This document shows positions 8,172 through 17,013 of a DNA stretch of 64,000 nucleotides, piece by piece. The stretch lies in the NCBI GenBank assembly GCA_964648795.1, contig CAZYMB010000001.1, positions 62,001 through 126,000 on the forward strand, given 5' to 3'. Made by a program: the position numbers and the translations under genes. A model generated the notes under the pieces. It made no database searches. It was not told where the DNA came from and saw only the letters and a program-made list of their open reading frames with translations. The stretch comes from JAHDDW01 sp964648795 (GTDB lineage Bacteria > Actinomycetota > Acidimicrobiia > Acidimicrobiales > SZUA-35). How positions within the stretch are numbered: the first letter of the stretch is position 1; the number at the start of each line of letters is the position of its first letter.

Positions 8172-10025
8172 ATGCAAACAATGAGAGCTGCGTGGCCTAG
8201 AGACCGCGAAAAAGTGGCGGATGCCAAGATAGATAAAGAATCAGCGCAGCGCGTGTGGCGTTTCGCTAGCCCTTATCGACGTCAGGTGGTCGGTTTCCTC
8301 GTTACGGTTGTAATTCAGGCATTGCTTGGGATTGTGCCAGCAATTCTGTTTGGGCTCATTATTGACGAAGCAATTCCGCAAGAGAGCTTTGGTTTGCTGT
8401 GGATATTTTCTGCGCTAATTGTTGGGGCTGCCATTATTTCAGGTGTCGTGAGCTTGGTAGAACGTTATGTGTCATCGCGAATTGGCGAAGGTGTCATCTA
8501 CGATTTACGTGTTGCTCTGTTTAATCATGTGCAGAACTTACCGCTGGCTTTCTTCACTAGAACTCAGACAGGAAGGTTAACTAACAGACTCAACAACGAC
8601 GTTATTGGAGCACAACGTGCCTTGACAGCGACACTGGGAACTGTTGTTTCTAATGTAATCATCTTGGCAACAACGCTTGTGGCAATGTTTATTGGGGAGT
8701 GGCGTTTGACGCTTCTAGCTTTGGCTTTATCTCCGTTGTTCTTGTTTCCGTACCGTTGGGTTGGTGGTGTGCAACAGAAGATAACTAAGGACGCCATGGA
8801 TGTAAACGCCTCCATGAACTCGACAATGACTGAGCGCTTTAATGTTTCAGGAGCTTTGTTAGTAAAGCTGTTCGGAAGAGGTAAGGACGAACTAGAAGGG
8901 TTTAGTTCCAAAGCTGCCAGCGTTCGTGACATCGGAATTCGCTCAGCCCTATTCACCAGAGGCTTCCTAACAATGTTGACCTTGGTTGGGGCCTTGGGCA
9001 CAGCACTTGTGTACAGCCTTGGAGGTTACTTTGTAATTTCCGGTTCTTTCACCATTGGACAGCTAGCGACCATGGGCCTTTTGGTTGGTCGAATCTATAC
9101 GCCTCTAACAGCGCTAAGTAACGCCAGAGTCGATGTATTGACCGCTCTTGTTTCTTTCGACAGAGTTTTTGAAGTGTTAGATGCAAAGAGTCCATTGAGC
9201 GATTCGCCAAATGCGAAAGAGCTTGTTTCACCCGAGGGTGAGATTGAATTTAGCGATGTCAGTTTCGCATATCCAAATGCTGACGAGCAAATAGTTCCAG
9301 GGTTAGAAACTGAACTAGCCAAAGAAGAACTTGACATAGAGTCAGAAACAGTTTTGAAGGACATTTCCTTTATAGCCAAGCCTGGCCAAACCATAGCTCT
9401 AGTTGGTCCATCTGGTGCTGGCAAGTCAACCATGCTCTCGCTGATTCCTCGGCTTTACGATGCAACTAGTGGTCAGGTTTTGATCGATGGACAGAATGTA
9501 AAAGATCTAACACAAGAGTCTGTGCGTGCAGCTATTGGTGTGGTTAACCAAGACCCGCATTTGTTCCATGAGTCAATTGGAGACAACCTTAGATACGCAA
9601 AACCTGAGGCAACAGATACTGATCTAGAGACAGCGTGTCGAGCGGCACAGATATGGGAATTAATCAGCAGTTTGCCTGCAGGCCTAGATACGGTTGTTGG
9701 CGAGCGCGGCTATCGAATGAGTGGCGGAGAAAAGCAACGTCTGGCGATTGCCCGAATGTTGTTGAAGGACCCGACCGTTGTTGTTTTAGACGAAGCAACT
9801 TCGCATCTTGACTCTGAGAATGAACAACTAGTTCAGCAAGCTTTGGCTGAAGCGCTTGATGGCCGTACAGCGCTAGTAATTGCGCACCGGCTCTCCACAA
9901 TTGTTGAAGCTGACCAAATCTTGGTGTTAGAAAAGGGTGTAATCGTTGAACGCGGAACACACTCAGAACTTCTTGCCAACAATTCTTTATATGCCGATTT
10001 GTATAGCCGGCTGGTAAAGACTTAG
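8172..10025 (+). CDS. ABC transporter, fused permease and ATPase
   Basis: A 617-residue half-transporter of the exporter type. Six membrane helices occupy about residues 30-330 (the ABC transmembrane domain), with the coupling-region signature FFTRTQTGRLTNRLNND near 130. The ATPase domain runs from about 355: Walker A GPSGAGKST near 412, signature MSGGEKQR near 516, Walker B VVVLDEA near 537 and the H-loop AHRLST. An acidic insert (about 370-395, LETELAKEELDIESE) sits in the first strands of the ATPase domain and is unusual. Substrate cannot be told. It converges on the OtsB-GH15 gene, with overlapping stop codons (TTAG at 10022-10025). Confidence 0.92.
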   Translation: MQTMRAAWPRDREKVADAKIDKESAQRVWRFASPYRRQVVGFLVTVVIQALLGIVPAILFGLIIDEAIPQESFGLLWIFSALIVGAAIISGVVSLVERYVSSRIGEGVIYDLRVALFNHVQNLPLAFFTRTQTGRLTNRLNNDVIGAQRALTATLGTVVSNVIILATTLVAMFIGEWRLTLLALALSPLFLFPYRWVGGVQQKITKDAMDVNASMNSTMTERFNVSGALLVKLFGRGKDELEGFSSKAASVRDIGIRSALFTRGFLTMLTLVGALGTALVYSLGGYFVISGSFTIGQLATMGLLVGRIYTPLTALSNARVDVLTALVSFDRVFEVLDAKSPLSDSPNAKELVSPEGEIEFSDVSFAYPNADEQIVPGLETELAKEELDIESETVLKDISFIAKPGQTIALVGPSGAGKSTMLSLIPRLYDATSGQVLIDGQNVKDLTQESVRAAIGVVNQDPHLFHESIGDNLRYAKPEATDTDLETACRAAQIWELISSLPAGLDTVVGERGYRMSGGEKQRLAIARMLLKDPTVVVLDEATSHLDSENEQLVQQALAEALDGRTALVIAHRLSTIVEADQILVLEKGVIVERGTHSELLANNSLYADLYSRLVKT

Positions 10026-12571
10026 TTTTCGCTCAGCATTACAGCGTTATTGATGAGACCTAGGTGAGAATAGGCCTGCGGCACATTGCCAAGAGCCATA
10101 TCTGTTTTCGGCTCATACTCTTCGGCCAATAGACCGGTAGCCCCAATTAAAGTTTGGTAGTCGTCGAAGAGTTCTTTGGCATCGCTGGTTCGCCCAGTCA
10201 GATAGAGAGATTCGATCAACCAGGTAGTCATAATGTTAAAGCCACCCTCTTCTCCGGGTAGACCGTCGTCTTCTATATATCTATAAACGGTCTTGCCATT
10301 TCGAAGTTCTGCTTCGACTGCTTCGACTGTGGCCATAAACTTGGGATCTTTAGGATCTAGCAGTCCATACATGCCGATTGATAGAACAGAAGCATCTAAG
10401 TCTGCCGAACCATAGGCGGCCGTAAAGCTGTTTCGCTCAGGGTTCCAGCCCTGTTCTAGAACTTCGTTAGCAATAGTGTCTCGAAGATCTTCCCAGCCTT
10501 CTGGACATTCATCGGTGAAGGTGGATGCTAATTTGACGCCTCTATCGAGTGTTACCCAACACATGACCTTGGTGTAGACATGAGGCCTTGGCGGTTTTCT
10601 GATTTCCCAGATGCCATGATCTGGTTCTTGCCAACGGCGCTCAACAGCGGTAACCATTGCCTTTGTTAGGTCCCAGTGTTGTGCGGAGAGTGGTTCTCCA
10701 GCCTCAGCCAAGAGGTAGAGCAGATCAACGATAGGACCAAAGACATCTAGCTGGACTTGGCCGTCTGCAGCATTACCGATTCGTACCGGACGAGAGCCAC
10801 CATAACCAGGCATCTCAGTAAGCTCGGCTTCTGGTGGTAAGTGTCGGCCAGTCACGTTATATAGAGGAGAGAGTCTTTCTGGATCATCTCTTGTTTCCAG
10901 CAGTGCTAGAACCCAATCTAGGTATTGCATCGCTTCACCATGTGCACCAAGACGAACCAAAGACGCTGCAGTTAGTGCAGCATCACGTAGCCAGCAGTAG
11001 CGATAGTCCCAGTTGCGGATACCTCCAAGAGTTTCGGGCAAGCTGGTCGTAGCTGCAGCCAAGATTGCGCCTGTTGGGCGATGGCATAGAGCTTTTAGAA
11101 TTGTGGCGGACCGCTTTACAGCTTGTGACTCAAGCCCCGGAAGAGTCAAGTTGGAAGCCCACTTATTCCAATATTCTTTAGTTTCGCTAAGACGTTCGTC
11201 AGGCCCACATGAAGCTGGCTTTAAGCTTGCATTGCCATGACGCAGTTCGATGAATGCTGGCTCACCAGCGGTTAGCTCTATAGTTCCGATGGCGCTGTGG
11301 CTTCCGTTAGTGTCAATCTCCCAGTTAACGCCGGGTGCTCGGAGTGCGATTAGTTCGTTGGTGCCTCGCACGATAATGCCGTCATCTTTGACTTCTAGGC
11401 TTGTGTGAGTTCTAGCAAAGTTAAGCCGGGGTGAAAATTCAATTCTGGCTGTTCCATTACCTTCGAGTTTTCGCACCAGGTCGGTTCGTCCGGCTACTCG
11501 TTTGTAGCGACCCTTAGAGACATCCATAAAGTCTGTGAGCTTAAAGTTGGGGAACGTTGTTTCTAGCACAAGAGAATCTTCCAAGTAAGTTTGGCTTGTT
11601 GGCTCGCCTGTTGGGTCAATGACTGCAAAGTATCCGGCGTTAGGTCCACCCACAAGTTCGGCAAAGATAGATGCGGAGTCAATTCTTGGAGCGCAGAGCC
11701 AAGTTACGCGAGCATCTGGGGAGACAATGGCTGCTGTTCTTTGGTCAGAGAGGATTGAGTGGTCTTGTATAGGGACTAGTCCTGCACCACGGAGCCATTC
11801 GCAGCGAGCTTCGTTAAGAATGGCTAGTACTTGCGCTACTTCAGATGAGTCTTTGATGCGGAAGTTTGCAGCGGTATCGCCGTCACCAACCTTGATAGAC
11901 AAGTCTGGGCCGGACATTGTTTTGAAGGCTGCTTCGTCTGTGGTGTCGTCGCCCAGATAGATGACAGCACTTGCACTAACCTGGCTTCGAAGCAAGTTTA
12001 AGGCGTCACCTTTGTTGCGGTCTTGAACGGATAACTCCATTACCGACTTGCCATTCATCTGATGGACTCCCGAAACCTTTGCAGGTCCAGCTGCCATCTC
12101 GTCTAGCGCTGGCTGTTTTTTGTCTTCGGCAAGTTCACGAACGTGGAAGGCTACGCCAGCAGGTTTCGGCTCGATTCTTGCGCCGTACTTTTCGGCTATC
12201 TCGCGAGTCTGAGAAAGAATGTCATCTAATGTGGCTTGTTGTTGAGGAGTTAATGTCTGGGCAAAACCTGCGTCAAACTCAGAACCGTGAGAGCCCACAA
12301 GTCTGATTTCTTCGGGGAGCCTAGATAACGTTGCCAGGTCACGTAAAGAACGGCCAGATACAAGGGCCACATAAGTATTGTTGAGCTCTGCCATACTTCT
12401 AAGCGCCGAGCTTGATTCTCGTAGCGGTTTGGCATCCATTGGGTTATCGACAATGGGAGCAAGCGTCCCATCAAAGTCACTAACCACCAGGAGGTTAGGA
12501 ACTGTTGCTAGCGCTGTAATGGCAGTATGGAGTTCGCTGGACTTATCGGCAGGGGTATCGGTTATAGACAT
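10022..12571 (-). CDS. Trehalose-6-phosphate phosphatase / GH15 hydrolase fusion
   Basis: An 849-residue two-domain enzyme. Residues 1-255 are a HAD-type trehalose-6-phosphate phosphatase: nucleophile motif SDFDGT (Asp32, Asp34), SGRSLRDL, and YLGDDTTDEAAF near 205. From about 262 a glycoside hydrolase family 15 domain begins with LVPIQDHSILSDQRTAAIVSPDARVTW-type sequence (N-terminal beta domain), then the (alpha/alpha)6 barrel with GGIRNWDYRYCWLRDA near 515, GEEGGFNIMTTW near 772 (candidate acid) and EEYEPKTD near 817 (candidate base). GH15 includes both glucoamylases and actinobacterial trehalases, so one chain could dephosphorylate trehalose-6-P and then hydrolyse trehalose. No otsA is in the window. 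Confidence 0.9.
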   Translation of the reverse strand: MSITDTPADKSSELHTAITALATVPNLLVVSDFDGTLAPIVDNPMDAKPLRESSSALRSMAELNNTYVALVSGRSLRDLATLSRLPEEIRLVGSHGSEFDAGFAQTLTPQQQATLDDILSQTREIAEKYGARIEPKPAGVAFHVRELAEDKKQPALDEMAAGPAKVSGVHQMNGKSVMELSVQDRNKGDALNLLRSQVSASAVIYLGDDTTDEAAFKTMSGPDLSIKVGDGDTAANFRIKDSSEVAQVLAILNEARCEWLRGAGLVPIQDHSILSDQRTAAIVSPDARVTWLCAPRIDSASIFAELVGGPNAGYFAVIDPTGEPTSQTYLEDSLVLETTFPNFKLTDFMDVSKGRYKRVAGRTDLVRKLEGNGTARIEFSPRLNFARTHTSLEVKDDGIIVRGTNELIALRAPGVNWEIDTNGSHSAIGTIELTAGEPAFIELRHGNASLKPASCGPDERLSETKEYWNKWASNLTLPGLESQAVKRSATILKALCHRPTGAILAAATTSLPETLGGIRNWDYRYCWLRDAALTAASLVRLGAHGEAMQYLDWVLALLETRDDPERLSPLYNVTGRHLPPEAELTEMPGYGGSRPVRIGNAADGQVQLDVFGPIVDLLYLLAEAGEPLSAQHWDLTKAMVTAVERRWQEPDHGIWEIRKPPRPHVYTKVMCWVTLDRGVKLASTFTDECPEGWEDLRDTIANEVLEQGWNPERNSFTAAYGSADLDASVLSIGMYGLLDPKDPKFMATVEAVEAELRNGKTVYRYIEDDGLPGEEGGFNIMTTWLIESLYLTGRTSDAKELFDDYQTLIGATGLLAEEYEPKTDMALGNVPQAYSHLGLINNAVMLSEN

Positions 12572-12644
12572 GCAGCCAAGATTCTATAGCGCTACGTTGC
12601 GCCAGGCCTGGCATGTCTTGGGTTTAAATCACTAGTTAGCTCAG

Positions 12645-13862
12645 TTAACGCGATTGAGCAGTCCAGCGAGGTACACGCTGAGTGACTTCGGAAGTGAATT
12701 GGCCGGCGGATGCTGGATATCTTTTGGCATTCTCGATCGCAGGCCCTTCAAATGAGGGAGCTTCTACCCAGGCAATTGGGCCACGGTGGAAGCGGACCTT
12801 GGGATCCAATTTTGCACTTGTAAGAAACGATGCAAGCCAAGTCGCTGAGACGTCTAATAATGATTGTGATGTCGAGTTCATATAGACCCTTGAGCCGCCA
12901 GTGCAAACGACTGTTTGGACGTGACCCATGCCCCGAACCTTGATCGTACTAGCTTGGCTAGCTCGAAGGATTTTGGCACAAAGGTCATTGGTACTCAGTT
13001 GCGCAGCGCCCTTGACCACAAGATTATTCTCTCCTATGCCTCTAACGCTCGTGTGGCCGGCTGTGTAAACTTTTGAACGGCCGCTTAGAATCGCTTTAAG
13101 TTCAATAGCTAGTTCATCTTCGAATACTGCGTTTGCTGATTTTGCTGCGATAAGTTGTTTCGCCGTAACCTGGGATGAGAATCGGCTTACACTTTGATCG
13201 CTAACTCTGAGGGTGCCTTCAGTGCAAGTTCTGCCGGCAACTTTGGTCCTTCCAAGTAGGGTAAGTCTCTGCTCTCGTTCAGGGTCCGGGTCATGGTCGG
13301 TGCGAAGGTCACCTAAGACTTCTAGCTGTCCCTTTCGAGTGGTGGACAGAACTGGAGAATTTACAGAGCTGATCACCGTTAATTCAGAGTTGACTGTTAG
13401 CTCGTCGCTTACAACGTGTCCATTTACAAACATCGGTGTATTTATCTCAGGCTTTGAACCACTAATGTGTGCCGCTCCATCGACTATGATGAGGCCATTG
13501 TCTAATGGCATGAGATCTGTATTGATATCAACTAAAGGTTGAACAAGCCTGCTCTTATCGGCATGGAGCGGGCTATAAGCGTTGGGACTCAGTAAAAGGA
13601 TTTGGTCAGACCTGAGTCCCTCTGTCCTTAAGGTGGGGTACTGGTTGATAGCCTCCTCAAGGCTTTGAAAGGGGAGAATCCTCACTCTGCCTGGGAGATA
13701 TTTCAGCCAGGCGCGTTGAGTTGGGTCGGCAAGGATTCTGGCCGAGACAGCTAGTTCTCCGCTGAAGATAATGAGGTCTTCTTCATCTAGTTTGATCGTG
13801 GATCCACCGATTTGGTATTCGCCGTTGCTGTTTAGCCTATTTAGATCGTGTTTTGCCGCCAT
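12645..13862 (-). CDS. Unknown repeat-rich protein, possible beta-solenoid
   Basis: A 405-residue protein of unknown function with no signal peptide or membrane helix. The first 120 residues are ordinary mixed sequence. From about 120 to 330 the chain is a series of short hydrophobic beta-prone stretches separated by turns (for example GLIIVDGAAHISGS, GHVVSDELTVNSELTVISS, GQLEVLGDLRT, NNLVVKGAAQLSTN), the look of a right-handed beta-helix or bactofilin-like solenoid. That fold is inferred by eye. It lies 73 bases upstream (on the minus strand) of the OtsB-GH15 gene and is divergent from the 13973 gene. Confidence 0.65.
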   Translation of the reverse strand: MAAKHDLNRLNSNGEYQIGGSTIKLDEEDLIIFSGELAVSARILADPTQRAWLKYLPGRVRILPFQSLEEAINQYPTLRTEGLRSDQILLLSPNAYSPLHADKSRLVQPLVDINTDLMPLDNGLIIVDGAAHISGSKPEINTPMFVNGHVVSDELTVNSELTVISSVNSPVLSTTRKGQLEVLGDLRTDHDPDPEREQRLTLLGRTKVAGRTCTEGTLRVSDQSVSRFSSQVTAKQLIAAKSANAVFEDELAIELKAILSGRSKVYTAGHTSVRGIGENNLVVKGAAQLSTNDLCAKILRASQASTIKVRGMGHVQTVVCTGGSRVYMNSTSQSLLDVSATWLASFLTSAKLDPKVRFHRGPIAWVEAPSFEGPAIENAKRYPASAGQFTSEVTQRVPRWTAQSR

Positions 13863-13960
13863 TATTGTCCTTTTCCGCCCACTAGACTCTACAAGCGAAG
13901 CTAGGTCTATTGCACAAATAGGTTAGATAGGGCCGATGTTTAGCCTGCTAAATCAAGTTG

Positions 13961-13975
13961 TACACTAGATATATG
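13961..13975 (+). promoter_or_regulatory. Possible leaderless promoter at 13973
   Basis: TACACT at 13961-13966 is a fair -10 hexamer and ends six bases before the ATG at 13973, so transcription could begin at or next to the start codon. No ribosome-binding purine run precedes the ATG. The -35 region is weak, so this is only a suggestion. Confidence 0.3.
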
Positions 13976-14596
13976 GCACCGGCGGCAAAAATAGGCACTC
14001 ATATTGACGCATCTGTTGAGTTCTTGCGTGCAATTGGCGTGTGCCCGGACAAAACTAACTTCGTAGCTGACTGCAATGAAGCAGCCCTCAATATCCCGAC
14101 AGAACTTGATTATGAGACTGACACTCCCGAGCTCGATCAGGTAATGCGTATCGAAAACCGGTTGGTGAAACGTTACGTCGATTACCGGGTCGATGCAATA
14201 GAGAAAAAGCGCGAAGCCTCCAAGGACTCTAAGTTTGCACAGTTGACAATGAGTGACCGAATAGCTGACTGTTGTTATCAGCGGGCGATTCGAATGTTGT
14301 TTGCTTTGCCAGAGAAACCAAATCGAATTATCTTTGATCGCTTCGAGCGCGAGCCGCAAGGCCTTGCCACTTTCGTTGAGCTAGACAAATACATGAAGGG
14401 TGTGGCTGGCTACGACGACTTGTCGGCTGCAATCGATTCACCAGCTTGGCCAATTATCAAGGCGTGTTTGGATCAACTAGGTTTCAAACCTTCTTGGGGT
14501 CGTAACCCACAAAAACCTTGGGAAGGCGGCGGTAGATCTGCGGCCGAAAGTACTACTACAGCCAATACCAGAGCCGGGGGCTCAAAAAGGGCCTAA
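13973..14596 (+). CDS. Unknown soluble protein
   Basis: I do not recognise this protein of about 207 residues. The frame is open from a TTG at 13958, but the ATG at 13973 is the more likely start. It is predicted largely helical and soluble. Four cysteines stand out: VCPD, ADCNEA and the CC pair in IADCCYQRA. The last 35 residues are low in complexity (Gly, Ser, Thr, Arg, ending GGSKRA). It is followed after 51 bases by the HesB-like gene. No domain or catalytic motif is visible. Confidence 0.65.
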   Translation: MAPAAKIGTHIDASVEFLRAIGVCPDKTNFVADCNEAALNIPTELDYETDTPELDQVMRIENRLVKRYVDYRVDAIEKKREASKDSKFAQLTMSDRIADCCYQRAIRMLFALPEKPNRIIFDRFEREPQGLATFVELDKYMKGVAGYDDLSAAIDSPAWPIIKACLDQLGFKPSWGRNPQKPWEGGGRSAAESTTTANTRAGGSKRA

Positions 14597-14647
14597 ATAA
14601 TACTGAATTAGGGGAATAAGGTAGGTAAGTAGAAGGTTAACAGCGCT

Positions 14648-14944
14648 ATGGAACTGAAGTTTACAGAGGGCGCAATAGACAAGGTAAAGGCCAAAGGCGG
14701 CCAAGTCGTTGTTGATTTTATTGCTCCCGTCGGTTGCGGTAAGGTCTCAGAAGTCTCTGTTTCAACCAATCTTGATGGCAGAAACATCTCTACTTATAAG
14801 CGAATGGAACAAGACGGAGTGACCGTCTATGTGGCAAAAGATCTCAATCGTTATGTGAGAGAACTAGATCTTGTCTTGGTGAAGGGTCTGGTTGGTTCAA
14901 AGCTGGCGGCTAGAACACCTTCTGTTTACGGGACTACCTGTTAA
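14648..14944 (+). CDS. HesB/IscA-like small protein
   Basis: A 98-residue protein with the general build of the HesB-like fold: MELKFTEGAIDKVKAKGG at the N-terminus, alternating short strands, and a C-terminal LDLVLVKGLVGSKLAARTPSVYG. Instead of the three cysteines of A-type iron-sulfur carriers it has one internal Cys (GCGKV, about residue 30) and a Cys as the very last residue. It may belong to the HesB-like group that carries a CC or Cys/selenocysteine motif, but with one position changed; that assignment is from memory of the family pattern. A role in iron-sulfur assembly is not shown by the sequence. Confidence 0.55.
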   Translation: MELKFTEGAIDKVKAKGGQVVVDFIAPVGCGKVSEVSVSTNLDGRNISTYKRMEQDGVTVYVAKDLNRYVRELDLVLVKGLVGSKLAARTPSVYGTTC

Positions 14945-15023
14945 ATCCCTAGGTCCCATGGCACATGTTTAATTCTGGTGTCTTTGTGCTGTAAAGATTT
15001 TGGCGCACTACGCCGAATCTAAT

Positions 15024-16127
15024 ATGGTGACAAATCAAATATCATTGATTCCTAAGTCACGCTTCGGGGCACTACTTTCATCAAAAAGGCGTAACTCGGG
15101 GCTTGACTTTCAACAGTTGGCCATTGACTCTCTAGGTCGTTTTACGGTTCGTGAACTCCAAGAAATTGAACGAGGCCGCTTCCAGCTAGACGATGATGCA
15201 GCCTTGCGTGTGGCGGAGCTTTATGGACTTTCCGCCGGCAACCTAGTGCCTGATCGTAAGGAGTTGGTAGTGGACTATGACAACCAGTTCATTGACACAT
15301 CCGGAGACACCATGGCGCTAGGAGACGTCCAATCAATGGATGTCTTAGTGCGTTACCTTTCTTTGGTCTACAAGATGCGCAGAGTAGAGCCAGGCACGCC
15401 CTTGATGTTTAGATCTAACGACATTGATACGTTGTCTTCAGTTCTTGAGATCTCGAGTGAAGTTATTGCTAAAGCTTTAGAAGGGCTCATTGCATCGCAT
15501 GCTCCACAACTTCATCGAATGGCCGCTGAAGTAGATAGCCAACTGGTCGTTCCAGGCGCAGGTGTGTTGGTGGCGCCGTTAGCAGCAGGCTCTCTAGTTC
15601 TTGTTGGGTCCACATACTCAAGCCGCTGGCCGCAGCCCGCATCGACTGAAGAGGTCAGTGAGTATACTGTATGTTCATCTGATGCGTCTCTAGAAAAGAT
15701 TGGTGAACAAGCTGAGGCACTCATTAGTTATAGATGGAGAAGTCTCCTTCCTGACTGGACTGTTTGTTATCAGCCAGAAGGTTTCGATGCTGGAGCCGAG
15801 ACAGATTTAGACAATAGGCAAATGACGATCTATGTAAACCCAGAGTCGAGCGCTGCGGAAGTTTCTGCCGCACTGGCACATGAGATAGCACATGCTATTG
15901 ATATGACTTACTTAGATGACGATGACCGCTTTAGGTGGATTGAAGCACGAGGACTACCAGCTGTATGGTGGCCGGGGGATGGCCTAACTGACTATTGCGT
16001 CGGGTCCGGAGACTTTGCTGAAGCACTGTCAGCTATGTGGGTTGGTTCGCCATCGTATTCATCGTTCGGAGAGTTCTCAGAACGACAACTAGACATTGCT
16101 CAGGAACTTGTACAAAGTTGTCGTTAG
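15024..16127 (+). CDS. HTH and ImmA/IrrE-type metallopeptidase
   Basis: About 367 residues. The frame opens at a TTG at 15000, but the ATG at 15024 (MVTNQISL) is more plausible. Residues 12-75 form an XRE-like helix-turn-helix (GALLSSKRRNSGLDFQQLAIDS, then RELQEIERGRFQLDDDAALRVAELYGL). A middle region of unknown fold follows. The C-terminal third carries the zinc-protease motif HEIAH at about 286-290, in LAHEIAHAID, and a downstream acidic segment. This is the arrangement of ImmA/IrrE family proteins that cleave a repressor under stress. The exonuclease gene begins 11 bases after its stop, so the two are probably one transcript. Target unknown. Confidence 0.8.
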   Translation: MVTNQISLIPKSRFGALLSSKRRNSGLDFQQLAIDSLGRFTVRELQEIERGRFQLDDDAALRVAELYGLSAGNLVPDRKELVVDYDNQFIDTSGDTMALGDVQSMDVLVRYLSLVYKMRRVEPGTPLMFRSNDIDTLSSVLEISSEVIAKALEGLIASHAPQLHRMAAEVDSQLVVPGAGVLVAPLAAGSLVLVGSTYSSRWPQPASTEEVSEYTVCSSDASLEKIGEQAEALISYRWRSLLPDWTVCYQPEGFDAGAETDLDNRQMTIYVNPESSAAEVSAALAHEIAHAIDMTYLDDDDRFRWIEARGLPAVWWPGDGLTDYCVGSGDFAEALSAMWVGSPSYSSFGEFSERQLDIAQELVQSCR

Positions 16128-16138
16128 GCTAAGGCCTA

Positions 16139-17011
16139 ATGATTATTCACGTAGTTGATGGAACTTATGAGTTGTTTCGCCACTACTATGCTGTACCGCC
16201 ACGCCAGAATTCAGATGGCCAAGAGATTGCTGCAACTACAGGCGTGCTTCGACACTTGCTAAATATTGTGGCCGATGGTGCCACCCATATCGGCATTGCC
16301 GTTGACACAGTCGTTGAATCTTTCCGGAATGAGCTCTACCCACTGTACAAGAACGGCGAGGGCATGGACCCTGACATTAAGTCACAGTTTCCGATCCTCG
16401 AAGAAGGTATTGAAACTCTAGGAATGAAGCTTTGCCGAATGGTCAACTACGAAGCAGACGACGGAATGGCTTCTATGGCCAAAGTTGCGGCAGCTGACCC
16501 CGACGTTGAACGAGTCATGTTAAACACCCCAGACAAAGACTTAGCTCAGTGTGTTGTGCGTGGCAGAGTCTTACAAGTTGATCGCCGTAACAACAAGGTC
16601 TTAGACCACGACGATGTGATTGAAAAGCACGGAGTACCTCCAGAATCAATCCCAGACTATTTAGCTCTAACTGGCGACACAGCCGATGGCTTTCCAGGGC
16701 TCAAAGGTTGGGGTAAGAAATCTGCAAGCACGGTCTTGGCTCGCTATGGCACGATCGATAAAATCCCACTACACGCTGGTCAATGGGACGTTACTGTGAG
16801 AAGCTCGACTAGGTTGGCCGAGACATTGGCTGAGAACATGGAAGATGCAAAGCTCTTCAAGAAGCTAGCAACCTTAGTTGCTGACACGCCAACGATAGAT
16901 TCAGTTTCTGAACTTGAGTGGCAAGGACCTACTAAAGACTTTGAAGCCTTCTGTACTTTCTTGGGTAGTAAGAGTCTTTACGAACGTGCTCAAGACGTAG
17001 CACCTAAGTAA
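16139..17011 (+). CDS. 5'-3' exonuclease (flap endonuclease family)
   Basis: A stand-alone 290-residue nuclease related to the N-terminal domain of DNA polymerase I. The PIN-like active site is visible in order: HVVDGTYELFRHYY at the N-terminus, the basic arch AVDTVVESFRNELYPLYKNG, YEADDGMA, LNTPDKDLAQ, and the helix-3-turn-helix region DYLALTGDTADGFPGLKGWGKKSA that binds duplex DNA. It would remove 5' flaps or primers. It is preceded by the HTH-peptidase gene (11-base gap) and converges with the LigD-type polymerase gene two bases beyond its stop. Confidence 0.9.
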   Translation: MIIHVVDGTYELFRHYYAVPPRQNSDGQEIAATTGVLRHLLNIVADGATHIGIAVDTVVESFRNELYPLYKNGEGMDPDIKSQFPILEEGIETLGMKLCRMVNYEADDGMASMAKVAAADPDVERVMLNTPDKDLAQCVVRGRVLQVDRRNNKVLDHDDVIEKHGVPPESIPDYLALTGDTADGFPGLKGWGKKSASTVLARYGTIDKIPLHAGQWDVTVRSSTRLAETLAENMEDAKLFKKLATLVADTPTIDSVSELEWQGPTKDFEAFCTFLGSKSLYERAQDVAPK

Positions 17012-17013
17012 AG

